Positions 25,806 to 35,830 of a stretch of DNA of 64,000 nt are shown here, piece after piece. The DNA is taken from NCBI GenBank assembly GCA_965212145.1, contig CBDBUY010000010.1, forward strand, positions 124,001 through 188,000. The letters are read 5' to 3'. Each line of letters opens with the position of its first letter. Within the stretch, counting starts at the first letter, position 1. The DNA is from JAAEPI01 sp965212145. GTDB lineage: Bacteria; Bacteroidota; Bacteroidia; Cytophagales; Cyclobacteriaceae. A program made the translations under genes and the position numbers. Under the pieces are notes generated by a model. That model made no database searches. It was not told the origin of the DNA and worked only from the letters and a program-made list of their open reading frames with translations.

Positions 25806-28800
25806 TTATGATTCAACTGCCTCACCAGCTCTTTCTTCGTGAGCTTCCCTGGCTGCAGTCATTTGTTCCAATTCTTCCTTGTTGTTAACAATGTACTTCT
25901 GGAATCTTCTTACCCCCGTTCCTGCAGGAATCAAGTGTCCAACGATCACATTTTCTTTCAATCCGATCAGCGAATCCGCTTTTCCTTTGATTGATGCTTC
26001 GCTCAACACCTTGGTTGTTTCCTGGAAGGAAGCAGCCGAGATAAAGCTTTCCGTACCTAGTGACGCCTGAGTAATTCCCTGAAGAGTCGGTCTTGAAACT
26101 GCTGCTTCAGCGCTTCGCACTTCTACAACTTTCATGTCCTTTCTCTTCAAGCTAGAATTCTCATCACGAAGCTCACGACTTGTAATGATCTGTCCAGCTT
26201 TAAGGTTCGAAGAATCTCCCGGATCAGTCACTACTTTCTTATCAAGGATGCTATCGTTTTCTTCCATGAAGACAAAACGATCTACAACCTGATTGGTCAA
26301 GAAGTTTGTATCACCAGCATCAAGGATGATCACTTTCTGCATCATCTGACGAACGATCGTCTCGATGTGCTTATCGTTAATTTTCACCCCTTGCAAACGG
26401 TACACTTCCTGAATTTCATTTACCAAATATTCCTGAACTGCAGTTGGTCCTTTGATTGATAGGATGTCCGCCGGTGTGATGGCCCCATCAGAGAGCGCAT
26501 CTCCAGCTCGCACGAAATCATTGTCCTGAACAAGGATATGCTTAGAAAGTGATACCATGTATCTCTTCTTCACTCCGTCCTTCGACTCCACATAGATTTC
26601 TCTATTTCCTCGCTTGATACCTCCGTATGTTACTACACCGTCGATTTCCGAAACCACTGCTGGGTTTGATGGGTTACGAGCCTCGAAAAGCTCAGTAACT
26701 CGCGGAAGACCTCCAGTGATATCTCGAGACTTTCCAGTTTTTCTAGGAATCTTAGCAAGAACCTGTCCCGCCTTGATTTTATCTCCTTCATCAACTGAAA
26801 GGTGAGCACCTACCGGAATGTTATATCCTTTCTCATCATCCTTTCCGACAATGTGAATAGCAGGGTTTTTGGCCTTGTCTTTCGTGTCGATAATTACTTT
26901 CTCTCTGTGACCAGTTTGCTCATCAGATTCTTCTTTGAAAGTAACACCTTCGATAATTGCTTCGAATTCAGCTTTACCGTCAAACTCTGCAAGAATCACC
27001 GCATTGTATGGATCCCAGTGACAAAGGGTCTCTCCTTTTTTCACTTTTTGTCCATCTTTCACTTCAAGAATGGCACCATAAGGAACGTGATTGCTTACCA
27101 ACACTTTTTCCTTCTTGGCATCCAATACCTTGATTTCACCTGATCGACCCATTACTACCTCGATCTTGTTTCCATCTCCATCTGTGGTCTTAACTGTTCT
27201 CAAATCTTCAAATTCAAGAACTCCGTCAAATTTAGAGATGACGCTCGCCTCAACCGCAATGTTTGATGCTGTACCCCCAACGTGGAAGGTTCTCAACGTC
27301 AACTGCGTACCAGGTTCTCCAATAGACTGTGCTGCAATTACTCCAACAGCATCTCCCATTTGGGCCATGCTACCTGAAGCTAAGTTTCGTCCATAACATT
27401 TCGCACAAACTCCTTGCTTAGTCTCACAAGTCAATACTGATCTGATCTCAACTTCTTCAATAGCTGAATCATCGATCATATTCGAAATCTCCTCCGAGAA
27501 TTCCTCACCAGATTTGATGATTAATTCCTCCGAAATTGGATCGTATATATCATGAACAGAAACTCGTCCTAAGATTCTTTCAGAAAGTGGCTCAACGATT
27601 TCTTCATTGTCCTTCAATGCTGAAACAACCTGTCCCCTTAATGTTCCACAATCATCCTCGTTCACTACAACGTCTTGAGCAACATCAACAAGTCGTCTTG
27701 TCAAGTACCCAGCATCAGCAGTTTTCAAAGCTGTATCCGCCAAACCTTTACGAGCTCCGTGTGTGGAGATAAAGTACTCCAATACATCAAGCCCTTCCTT
27801 AAAGTTTGAAAGAATCGGGTTTTCAATGATTTCGCCAACAGAACCTTGAAGATTCTTTTGTGGCTTGGCCATTAGACCTCTCATTCCTCCAAGCTGACGA
27901 ATCTGTTCTCTGGATCCCCTCGCACCTGAGTGCATCATCATATAGATAGAGTTGAATCCTTGATCGTCTTCTTCCAGTTGCTTCATCAAAGTAGAAGTCA
28001 ACGTGGTGTTAGTACGTGTCCAGATGTCAATCACCTGATTGTATCTCTCATTGTCTGTGATAAGTCCCATAAGGTAGTTATCCCAAACAGCTGCAACTTC
28101 TTCCTTCGCACTTGCAACCATACCATCTTTCTCTTCCGGAATCTGGATGTTATCCAGTCCCATGGAAAGACCGCCTTTGTAGGCAGTTTGGAAACCAAGT
28201 GTTTTGATATCATCGAGGAAGTGAGCAGTTCGTGCCATTCCTACGATCTTGAATACATTGGAGATGATAACCTGAAGTTTCTTCTTGGTCAAAAGCTCAT
28301 CCACATAACCAACTTCTTCTGGCACATGAAGATTGAAAAGGACTCGTCCTGCAACCGTCTCGATTACTTTCGTCTCTAGTTCACCCTCCTTGTTTCTGAC
28401 CTGAGTTCTCACTTTGATGTGAGCATGCTTAGAAACTTTTCCTTCGTTGATGGCAATAACTACTTCTTCATGACTGTAGAAAGTCATGCCCTCTCCTACC
28501 ACTTTTTCCTTGTCTGTACTCTTACGACCTTTCGACAAGTAATAAAGTCCAAGTACCATATCCTGTGAAGGAACGGCAATTGGTGCTCCATTCGCAGGGT
28601 TCAAAATGTTATGAGATGCCAACATCAAAAGTGACGCCTCAAGGATTGCCTCATGCCCAAGCGGCACGTGAACAGCCATCTGGTCACCATCAAAGTCAGC
28701 GTTAAATGCTGTACAAGCAAGTGGGTGTAGCTGAATTGCTTTACCCTCAATAAGTTTTGGCTGGAATGCCTGAATACCCAATCTGTGAAGCGTTGGAGCA

Positions 28801-30116
28801 CGGTTGAGAAGAATTGGATGTCCTTTGATTACATTCTCCAATACATCCCAAACCACTGGATCTTTACGATCTACAATCTTCTTCGCAGACTTCACTGTCT
28901 TGACAATTCCTCTTTCGATCAATTTTCTGATAACGAAAGGTTTGAAAAGCTCAGCAGCCATGTTTTTAGGCAGACCGCACTCGTGCATTTTCAATTCAGG
29001 TCCTACAACGATCACCGAACGACCGGAGTAATCAACCCTTTTACCCAACAAGTTCTGACGGAATCGACCTTGCTTTCCTTTGAGCATGTCACTCAAAGAT
29101 TTCAAAGCTCTGTTCCCGTCTGATCTTACTGCGTTTACTTTTCTTGAGTTATCGAATAGTGAATCGACAGCCTCTTGAAGCATCCTCTTCTCATTTCGAA
29201 GAATTACTTCAGGAGCCTTAATATCAATAAGTCTTTTCAGACGATTATTTCTGATGATTACCCTTCTATAAAGGTCATTCAAATCGGAAGTAGCAAATCG
29301 ACCTCCATCCAAAGGAACCAATGGTCTCAATTCCGGTGGAATTACAGGGACCATTTTAATGATCATCCACTCCGGTCGATTTTCGATTCGAGTTTTCGCA
29401 TCTCTGAATGCCTCAACAACCCTCAATCTTTTTAGTGCTTCTGCTTTTCTCTGCTGTGATGTATCAGTAGCCGCCTGGTGACGAAGCTCGTAAGAAAGCT
29501 CATCGAGTTTGGATCTTTTAAGAAGCATCTCAAGCGCATCTGCACCCATCATAGCGATGAACTTATTAGGATCATCGTCCTCTAGCATCTGATTTTCTCT
29601 TGGCAACTTGTCAAGAATGTCCAGATATTCTTCCTCGGTAAGGAAGTCAAGACGGTTGATACCATCTTCTTCTTTGATACCTGGCTGAATAACAATGTAT
29701 CGCTCGTAGTAAATGATCTGATCCAACTTCTTAGTTGGTAGGCCAAGTAGGTATCCAATTTTATTCGGAAGTGATCTGAAATACCAGATATGCGCAACTG
29801 GAACCACCAATTCGATGTGCCCCATTCGCTCCCTTCTTACCTTCTTCTCAGTTACTTCGACACCACATCGGTCACAGATGATTCCTTTGTATCGGATTCT
29901 CTTGTACTTGCCGCAGTGACACTCCCAATCCTTAACCGGACCGAAGATTCTTTCACAAAATAATCCTCCCATTTCCGGCTTGTACGTTCTATAATTGATC
30001 GTCTCCGGCTGGGTAACCTCACCGTGCGAACTCTCAAGAATAGACTCAGGAGAAGCCAGACTAATAGTAACTTTATTAAAGTCGTTGTAGAGTTTTTTGC
30101 TTTGTCTGAATGCCAT
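25806..30116 (-). CDS. rpoC: RNA polymerase beta' subunit
   Basis: The 1436-residue product is the full beta' subunit. It carries the N-terminal zinc site (CHCGKYKRIRYKGIICDRCG), the Mg-binding catalytic motif NADFDGDQMAVHVPL and the second zinc site (CETKQGVCAKCYGRNL). The trigger-loop and bridge-helix regions are also present. I chose the ATG at 30116 (MAFRQSKKLYNDFNKVTISL). The frame extends 16 codons to 30164, but through the hairpin of the rpoB-rpoC gap. The C-terminus ends in an acidic EERAGEAVES. Confidence 0.98.
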   Translation of the reverse strand: MAFRQSKKLYNDFNKVTISLASPESILESSHGEVTQPETINYRTYKPEMGGLFCERIFGPVKDWECHCGKYKRIRYKGIICDRCGVEVTEKKVRRERMGHIELVVPVAHIWYFRSLPNKIGYLLGLPTKKLDQIIYYERYIVIQPGIKEEDGINRLDFLTEEEYLDILDKLPRENQMLEDDDPNKFIAMMGADALEMLLKRSKLDELSYELRHQAATDTSQQRKAEALKRLRVVEAFRDAKTRIENRPEWMIIKMVPVIPPELRPLVPLDGGRFATSDLNDLYRRVIIRNNRLKRLIDIKAPEVILRNEKRMLQEAVDSLFDNSRKVNAVRSDGNRALKSLSDMLKGKQGRFRQNLLGKRVDYSGRSVIVVGPELKMHECGLPKNMAAELFKPFVIRKLIERGIVKTVKSAKKIVDRKDPVVWDVLENVIKGHPILLNRAPTLHRLGIQAFQPKLIEGKAIQLHPLACTAFNADFDGDQMAVHVPLGHEAILEASLLMLASHNILNPANGAPIAVPSQDMVLGLYYLSKGRKSTDKEKVVGEGMTFYSHEEVVIAINEGKVSKHAHIKVRTQVRNKEGELETKVIETVAGRVLFNLHVPEEVGYVDELLTKKKLQVIISNVFKIVGMARTAHFLDDIKTLGFQTAYKGGLSMGLDNIQIPEEKDGMVASAKEEVAAVWDNYLMGLITDNERYNQVIDIWTRTNTTLTSTLMKQLEEDDQGFNSIYMMMHSGARGSREQIRQLGGMRGLMAKPQKNLQGSVGEIIENPILSNFKEGLDVLEYFISTHGARKGLADTALKTADAGYLTRRLVDVAQDVVVNEDDCGTLRGQVVSALKDNEEIVEPLSERILGRVSVHDIYDPISEELIIKSGEEFSEEISNMIDDSAIEEVEIRSVLTCETKQGVCAKCYGRNLASGSMAQMGDAVGVIAAQSIGEPGTQLTLRTFHVGGTASNIAVEASVISKFDGVLEFEDLRTVKTTDGDGNKIEVVMGRSGEIKVLDAKKEKVLVSNHVPYGAILEVKDGQKVKKGETLCHWDPYNAVILAEFDGKAEFEAIIEGVTFKEESDEQTGHREKVIIDTKDKAKNPAIHIVGKDDEKGYNIPVGAHLSVDEGDKIKAGQVLAKIPRKTGKSRDITGGLPRVTELFEARNPSNPAVVSEIDGVVTYGGIKRGNREIYVESKDGVKKRYMVSLSKHILVQDNDFVRAGDALSDGAITPADILSIKGPTAVQEYLVNEIQEVYRLQGVKINDKHIETIVRQMMQKVIILDAGDTNFLTNQVVDRFVFMEENDSILDKKVVTDPGDSSNLKAGQIITSRELRDENSSLKRKDMKVVEVRSAEAAVSRPTLQGITQASLGTESFISAASFQETTKVLSEASIKGKADSLIGLKENVIVGHLIPAGTGVRRFQKYIVNNKEELEQMTAAREAHEERAGEAVES

Positions 30117-30131
30117 GTTTTTATATAAAGT

Positions 30132-30156
30132 GCCCCGACCGATTAAATCGGGGCGG
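30132..30156 (-). other. Hairpin in the rpoB-rpoC gap
   Basis: GCCCCGA and TCGGGGC form a perfect seven-base stem in the 54-base gap. No T-run follows it, so it is more likely an RNA processing or stability element than a terminator. Confidence 0.5.
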
Positions 30157-30170
30157 TTTCTCAAAAAATA

Positions 30171-33100
30171 TTAGTCCAAAGTGATTTCAAGTGCCAATCC
30201 ACGTAGCTCGTGTACAAGAACATTGAATGATTCCGGAATATTCGGTTTCTGCATGTTCTCGCCTTTCACGATTGCCTCGTAAGCCTTAGCTCTACCAATC
30301 ACGTCATCCGACTTGATGGTCAGGATTTCCTGAAGAACGTTCGCCGCTCCAAAGGCCTCAAGTGCCCAAACCTCCATCTCACCAAATCTCTGACCACCAA
30401 ACTGTGCTTTACCACCGAGAGGTTGCTGAGTAATCAATGAGTAAGGTCCGATACTCCTAGCGTGCATCTTGTCATCTACCAAGTGGCCTAGTTTCAGCAT
30501 GTAAATCACACCAACTGTTACCGGCTGATCGAACTTCTGACCTGTCAAACCATCATACAAGTACGTTCGGCCATAGTCCGGAAGATTGGCTTCTTTCAAC
30601 TCTGCCTGAACTTCCTCTTCAGAAGCTCCGTCAAAAATTGGAGTGGCGTATTTTCTGCCCAACTTCAATCCTGCCCATCCAAGAACAGTCTCGTAAATCT
30701 GGCCAATGTTCATCCTTGATGGTACACCAAGTGGGTTCAATACGATATCCACCGGAGTTCCGTCCTCCATGAATGGCATGTCTTCCTCACGAACAATTCT
30801 TGCAACCACACCTTTGTTACCATGACGACCAGCCATCTTATCACCTACTTTCAGCTTACGCTTCTTGGCGATATATACTTTGGCCATCTTTACAATGCCA
30901 GCAGGCAATTCATCTCCAACTTCCAAGGTGAATCTCTCTCTCTTGAAAATACCAGAAATCTCGTTTCGGTAATTGACGTAGTTTCTCACCAATCGCTCAA
31001 CCAACTCGTTGGTTTTCTTATCGTCGGTGATCGTATCCAAATGCAAATCAGAGATCAAATTCGCCTCTTCAGGTACATTGTAGTTACTCTCGTCTCTGTA
31101 CTTATTCTTTTCAGGGAAGAAATTCGCCTCAATGTTCTTCTTGGAGAACTTGGTGCCTTTCGACATCACAACATCTCCAAACTTGTGGCGTACTTCCTGA
31201 CATACTTTTCCATCAAGCAATCCGACCATTTTGTCAATCATCAACGCTCTCGCGTCATTTAACTCTCGACCGTATTTGCTCTTAAGAAGTTCTACCTCTT
31301 TCTTCGTTCTACTTCGAACGTCTTTGTCTTTTTTCTGTCTAGCGAAAAGCTTGGTATCAATAACCATTCCTCGCAATGACGGAGAAGCTTTCAATGAAGC
31401 ATCTTTAACATCACCAGCTTTATCACCGAAAATCGCACGAAGTAGTTTTTCTTCAGGTGTAGGATCCGATTCTCCCTTAGGGGTAATCTTACCGATAAGA
31501 ATGTCTCCTTCTTTTACCTCTGCTCCTGTTCTGATAATTCCATCCTCGTCAAGGTTTCTAACCGCCTCTTCACTTACGTTTGGAATCTCAGAAGTAAGCT
31601 CCTCTTCACCTCTTTTCGTATCTCGAACTTCCAATTGGAATTCTTCGATGTGGATAGAAGTAAAAATATCTTCTCTTACCACCTTCTCAGAAATCACAAT
31701 CGCATCCTCAAAGTTGTAACCCTGCCAAGGCATGAAGGCAACCATCATGTTACGACCTAGTGCCAACTCACCATCTTCAGTGGCAAATCCCTCAGTCAGT
31801 GCCTGTCCTTCTTCTACCTTATCACCTTTCTTAACGATCGGACGAAGGTTCATACACGTGTCTTGGTTGGTTCTTCTGAATTTCACCAAGTCGTATGTCA
31901 CCATGTTGTCGTCAAATGCGATCAACTCCTCATCCTTCGATCTCTTGTATTTAACAGTAATCTTCGTAGCATCTACAAATGTGATTTCACCCTTCCCTTC
32001 AGCTCTCACAAGCACTCTGGAGTCAAGTGCCACTCTTTCTTCAAGACCAGTTCCAACAATTGGAGCCTGAGGTCTCATCAAAGGAACGGCTTGACGCTGC
32101 ATGTTCGATCCCATCAAGGCACGGTTAGCATCATCATGCTCTAGGAATGGAATCATGGAAGCCGCAACAGATACAATCTGGTTTGGCGCTACGTCCATAT
32201 ACTTCACTTCCTTGGGCTCTACCACCGGGAAATCTCCTTCAAATCGAGCTTTAACCTGCTGGTTCACAAACTTCCCATCGTCTTTCAGAGGGGCATTCGC
32301 TTGTGCGATGTTGTGAGTATCTTCTTCCTCAGCTGTCAGGTATGAAACATTCCCTGACATGTCTACTTTTCCATTTTTTACCTCACGATAAGGTGTCTCG
32401 ATGAATCCCATTGGGTTCACTTTGGCATGCACACAAAGCGATGATATCAAACCAATGTTTGGACCCTCTGGAGTTTCAATGGTACACAATCGGCCATAGT
32501 GCGTGTAGTGAACATCACGAACCTCGAAACCTGCTCTTTCTCTTGAAAGACCTCCAGGCCCTAGCGCTGACATTCTTCTTTTATGCGTTACTTCAGCCAA
32601 TGGATTCGTTTGGTCCATGAACTGAGACAGCTGGTTAGTTCCGAAGAATGAGTTGATCACTGAAGAAAGAGTTCTTGCATTGATCAAATCAACCGGCTTA
32701 AAATCTTCATTGTCACGAACATTCATTCTCTCGCGGATGGTTCTGGCCATTCTCGCCAAACCAACTCCAAACTGAGAGTAAAGTTGTTCTCCTACTGTTC
32801 TTACACGTCTGTTACTCAAGTGGTCAATATCATCGACCACTGCCTTGGAGTTAATCAATCCGATCAGATACTTCACAATGAGGATGATATCCTCAGTTGT
32901 AAGTGTCCGCTTGTCGTAACCCGTATCAAGTCCGAACTTCTTATTGATTCTATATCTTCCTACTTCACCAAGATCATATCTCTTGTCACTGAAGAACAAG
33001 TTTTGGATAATGTCTCGTGCAGTCTGCTCATCAGGAGCATCTGTATTTCTAAGCTGTCGATAGATCTGCTCTACAGCCTCTTTTTCAGAGTTTGAATTGT

Positions 33101-34040
33101 CCTTCTGAAGAGTGTTGTAGATGATTGAATATTCGGCAATGTTGACATCCTTTCTGTGAAGAATGATGGACTTGGCGCCAGACTCAATGATCGTTTCAAT
33201 ATCCTCTTCCGTGATGATGCTGTCTCTTTCAAGTACAACTTCATTTCGGTCGATAGACACAACCTCACCAGTATCTTCATCCACGAAATCTTCTGTCCAG
33301 GTTCTAAGAACTCTGGCCGCCAATCTTCTGTCAACCGCTTCTTTTAGATCTTTTTTGGTTGCTTTAATTTCTTCAGACAAGCCGAACAAATCAAGAATGT
33401 CCTTATCAGAACCGAAACCGATAGACCTTAATAGGGTAGTTACCGGGAATTTTTTCTTACGATCGATGTATGCATACATGACGTTGTTTACGTCAGTTGC
33501 AAATTCGATCCATGATCCTTTGAAAGGAATAATTCGGGCACTATATAATAGTGTACCGTTCGTGTGCTTGCTTTGGGCAAAGAATACTCCAGGAGATCTG
33601 TGTAACTGAGAAACGATGATTCGCTCAGCACCGTTTATCACGAATGATCCCCTTTTGGTCATGTAAGGAATGTTTCCTAAGAATACTTCCTGCTCGATCG
33701 TCTGAAAATCCTCGTTATCCTCATCGTTGCAAAGCAATCTCAATTTTGCCTTTAACGGGACTGAGAAAGTCAAACCACGCTCGATACACTCCTCAACTTG
33801 ATATTTCGATGGATCCACCGTGTAATCGACGAACTCCAAAACGAAATTATCCCGAGAATCAGAGATCGGGAAGTTCTCCATAAATACCTTATAGAGTCCT
33901 TCTTTTTCACGCTTCTCAGCAGCTGTATCAAGCTGGAAAAAATCCCTGAAGGATTTTAGTTGGACATCAAGAAAATCAGGGTAATCACGAACCGTCTTGA
34001 TTGAGGAATAATTGATCCTCTTTTGAGTATTTGTAGCCAA
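30171..34040 (-). CDS. rpoB: RNA polymerase beta subunit
   Basis: The beta subunit forms the catalytic core with beta'. The product has the rifampicin-pocket segment QLSQFMDQTNPLAEVTHKRR and MSALGPGGLSRERAGFEVRD with the usual sensitive residues, plus KVGDKMAGRHGNKGVVARIV. No ATG gives a plausible start. The frame opens at GTG 34082 (1303 residues). The TTG at 34040 gives MATNTQKRINYSSIKTVRDY, which matches the beginning I expect for Cytophagales RpoB (1289 residues), so I prefer it. A long hairpin separates it from rplL. Confidence 0.95.
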   Translation of the reverse strand: MATNTQKRINYSSIKTVRDYPDFLDVQLKSFRDFFQLDTAAEKREKEGLYKVFMENFPISDSRDNFVLEFVDYTVDPSKYQVEECIERGLTFSVPLKAKLRLLCNDEDNEDFQTIEQEVFLGNIPYMTKRGSFVINGAERIIVSQLHRSPGVFFAQSKHTNGTLLYSARIIPFKGSWIEFATDVNNVMYAYIDRKKKFPVTTLLRSIGFGSDKDILDLFGLSEEIKATKKDLKEAVDRRLAARVLRTWTEDFVDEDTGEVVSIDRNEVVLERDSIITEEDIETIIESGAKSIILHRKDVNIAEYSIIYNTLQKDNSNSEKEAVEQIYRQLRNTDAPDEQTARDIIQNLFFSDKRYDLGEVGRYRINKKFGLDTGYDKRTLTTEDIILIVKYLIGLINSKAVVDDIDHLSNRRVRTVGEQLYSQFGVGLARMARTIRERMNVRDNEDFKPVDLINARTLSSVINSFFGTNQLSQFMDQTNPLAEVTHKRRMSALGPGGLSRERAGFEVRDVHYTHYGRLCTIETPEGPNIGLISSLCVHAKVNPMGFIETPYREVKNGKVDMSGNVSYLTAEEEDTHNIAQANAPLKDDGKFVNQQVKARFEGDFPVVEPKEVKYMDVAPNQIVSVAASMIPFLEHDDANRALMGSNMQRQAVPLMRPQAPIVGTGLEERVALDSRVLVRAEGKGEITFVDATKITVKYKRSKDEELIAFDDNMVTYDLVKFRRTNQDTCMNLRPIVKKGDKVEEGQALTEGFATEDGELALGRNMMVAFMPWQGYNFEDAIVISEKVVREDIFTSIHIEEFQLEVRDTKRGEEELTSEIPNVSEEAVRNLDEDGIIRTGAEVKEGDILIGKITPKGESDPTPEEKLLRAIFGDKAGDVKDASLKASPSLRGMVIDTKLFARQKKDKDVRSRTKKEVELLKSKYGRELNDARALMIDKMVGLLDGKVCQEVRHKFGDVVMSKGTKFSKKNIEANFFPEKNKYRDESNYNVPEEANLISDLHLDTITDDKKTNELVERLVRNYVNYRNEISGIFKRERFTLEVGDELPAGIVKMAKVYIAKKRKLKVGDKMAGRHGNKGVVARIVREEDMPFMEDGTPVDIVLNPLGVPSRMNIGQIYETVLGWAGLKLGRKYATPIFDGASEEEVQAELKEANLPDYGRTYLYDGLTGQKFDQPVTVGVIYMLKLGHLVDDKMHARSIGPYSLITQQPLGGKAQFGGQRFGEMEVWALEAFGAANVLQEILTIKSDDVIGRAKAYEAIVKGENMQKPNIPESFNVLVHELRGLALEITLD

Positions 34041-34099
34041 AGCTTGCTTCGGTTTAATTGTCAATAAATGTGAATATTGCACGCCTTAAGCGCACAAAC

Positions 34100-34148
34100 A
34101 GGAAAAGACCTGATCCCATTTTTGCATTGGGAACCAGGCCTATTTCCT
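34100..34148 (-). terminator. Attenuator-like long hairpin between rplL and rpoB
   Basis: On the minus strand AGGAAA-AGGCCTGGT-TCCCA pairs with TGGGA-TCAGGTCT-TTTCCT. This makes a stem of about 19 pairs with two single-base bulges and an ATGCAAAAA loop. No separate T-run follows; the Ts are within the 3' arm. It may reduce rpoBC transcription relative to rplL, or be a processing site. Confidence 0.55.
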
Positions 34149-34177
34149 GATTTTGTTATGATCCTGAGTTGGTCAAA

Positions 34178-34558
34178 TTAGCTCAACTCAACTTCAGCAC
34201 CTGCTTCTTCAAGCTGCTTTTTTAGTGCTTCAGCCTCGTCTTTTGCTACGCCTTCTTTTACAGGCTTAGGTGCTCCGTCAACTAGTTCCTTAGCTTCTTT
34301 CAAGCCAAGACCAGTCAATTCTTTCACCAATTTCACAACTGCCAATTTCGATTGTCCACCAGACTTAAGGATAACATCGAATGAAGATTTCTCTTCAGCT
34401 CCGCCTTCAGCGTCACCTCCACCACCAGCTACCATTACTGGAGCAGCTGCAGCAGCAGGCTCAATGCCATACTCGTCTTTAAGGATATTTGCCAATTCGC
34501 TAACCTCTTTTACTGATAGGTTAACCAGTTGTTCTGCAAAGTCTTTTAAATCCGCCAT
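34178..34558 (-). CDS. rplL: 50S ribosomal protein L7/L12
   Basis: L7/L12 forms the stalk dimers that recruit translational GTPases. The 126-residue product has an N-terminal dimer domain, an Ala/Gly hinge (residues ~35-55) and the C-domain KSSFDVILKSGGQSKLAVVK, VKELTGLGLKEAKELVDGAP. It is followed by a long hairpin before rpoB. Confidence 0.98.
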   Translation of the reverse strand: MADLKDFAEQLVNLSVKEVSELANILKDEYGIEPAAAAAPVMVAGGGGDAEGGAEEKSSFDVILKSGGQSKLAVVKLVKELTGLGLKEAKELVDGAPKPVKEGVAKDEAEALKKQLEEAGAEVELS

Positions 34559-34586
34559 TTCTATAATTTGTTTTCTTGTTTTCTAA

Positions 34587-35117
34587 TTAGTTTTCTCTTT
34601 CTGAAAGGGTTTTCACAATTCCAGCTAGATTGTTCTCCCCACTCTGAAGAGCAGAAATAACATTCTTGGCAGGTGATTGTAAAAGGGTGATGATTTCCCC
34701 AATCAATTCTTGCTTCGACTTCAAGTCAGCAAGAACGCTTAGTTGATCTTCACCAATGAATATATCTGTATCTATGGAAGCAGCCTTAAACGTAGGTCTC
34801 TCTTGTGCATCCTCTTTCTTGAACTTCTTGATGATTTTCGCAGGAGCATTTGCATTCTCCTCTACGAACATCACTCCAGAAACTCCCTTAAGAGCATCAT
34901 TGAGAGCAGTAAAGTCAGCCTCTAGATTCTCTAGGGCCTTCTTTATCAAAGTATTCTTCGCGACCTTGTATTCAACTCCAGAGTTGAAACACATTTCACG
35001 GAACTTATTAATTTCCGCAACGGTAAGGCCCGAAGTATCTGTTATATAAAAGTGCTGGTTCGCCTGAAATTTTTCAGTCAAACTCTCTATCACTTGTGCT
35101 TTTTCTTCTCTAGTCAT
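34587..35117 (-). CDS. rplJ: 50S ribosomal protein L10
   Basis: L10 anchors the L7/L12 stalk to the ribosome. The 176-residue product shows SLTEKFQANQHFYITDTSGL, GVEYKVAKNTLIKKALENLE and the C-terminal stalk helix. It lies between rplA and rplL. Confidence 0.97.
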   Translation of the reverse strand: MTREEKAQVIESLTEKFQANQHFYITDTSGLTVAEINKFREMCFNSGVEYKVAKNTLIKKALENLEADFTALNDALKGVSGVMFVEENANAPAKIIKKFKKEDAQERPTFKAASIDTDIFIGEDQLSVLADLKSKQELIGEIITLLQSPAKNVISALQSGENNLAGIVKTLSEREN

Positions 35118-35120
35118 GGC

Positions 35121-35819
35121 TTATAATCCAGCTATAGTTGATTTGTCTATTTTCACGCCTCGGCTCATTGTACTAGACATGGTGATTGATTCCATGTAAG
35201 TACCTTTAGCTGATGCCGGCTTTAATTTTGAAATGGTCAAAATCATCTCCATTGCATTTTCTTTCAACTTCTCAGCATCGAAAGATGATTTACCAATGCT
35301 AGTGTGAATGATTCCGTACTTGTCTACTTTGAAATCAATCTTACCAGCTTTAACTTCTTTAACCGCGGTTGCAACATCCATGGTCACAGTTCCCGACTTT
35401 GGATTTGGCATCAAACCTCTTGGTCCTAAAACTCTACCCAGTCTACCCACTTGAGCCATTACTGTAGGCATAGTGATAATCACATCAATATCAGTCCAGC
35501 CTCCCTCAATCTTCTTGATGTAATCATCTAATCCTACGTGATCAGCTCCTGCCTCTTTAGCCTCAGCTTCCTTGTCAGGAGTACAGAGCACAAGAACACG
35601 AACATCTTTTCCAACACCATGCGGAAGTGTCACAACACCTCTAACCATTTGGTCAGCCTTCTTCGGATCGACTCCAAGTCTTACATCTAAATCAACAGAC
35701 GCGTCAAACTTGGTGAACGTGATGTCCTTAACGATTTCAGTAGCTTCTTTCAAAGCATACAATTGCTCTGCATCGTATCGCTCCTGAGCTTTCTTTTGAT
35801 TTTTTGTCAATTTCCCCAT
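35121..35819 (-). CDS. rplA: 50S ribosomal protein L1
   Basis: L1 forms the mobile stalk at the E site. The 232-residue product starts MGKLTKNQKKAQERYDAEQL at the ATG at 35819. The open frame reaches a TTG at 35840 inside rplK and was trimmed. GPRGLMPNPKSGTVTMDVAT is the family signature. Confidence 0.97.
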   Translation of the reverse strand: MGKLTKNQKKAQERYDAEQLYALKEATEIVKDITFTKFDASVDLDVRLGVDPKKADQMVRGVVTLPHGVGKDVRVLVLCTPDKEAEAKEAGADHVGLDDYIKKIEGGWTDIDVIITMPTVMAQVGRLGRVLGPRGLMPNPKSGTVTMDVATAVKEVKAGKIDFKVDKYGIIHTSIGKSSFDAEKLKENAMEMILTISKLKPASAKGTYMESITMSSTMSRGVKIDKSTIAGL

Positions 35820-35830
35820 TTTCGTATCAA

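Noticed and set aside
30117..30164. N-terminal extension of rpoC
   Set aside because: It runs through the intergenic hairpin and precedes a standard RpoC start at 30116.
31231..31719. 162-codon plus-strand open frame opposite rpoB
   Set aside because: It is a shadow of the rpoB coding strand; its composition mirrors rpoB codons and no family is recognisable.
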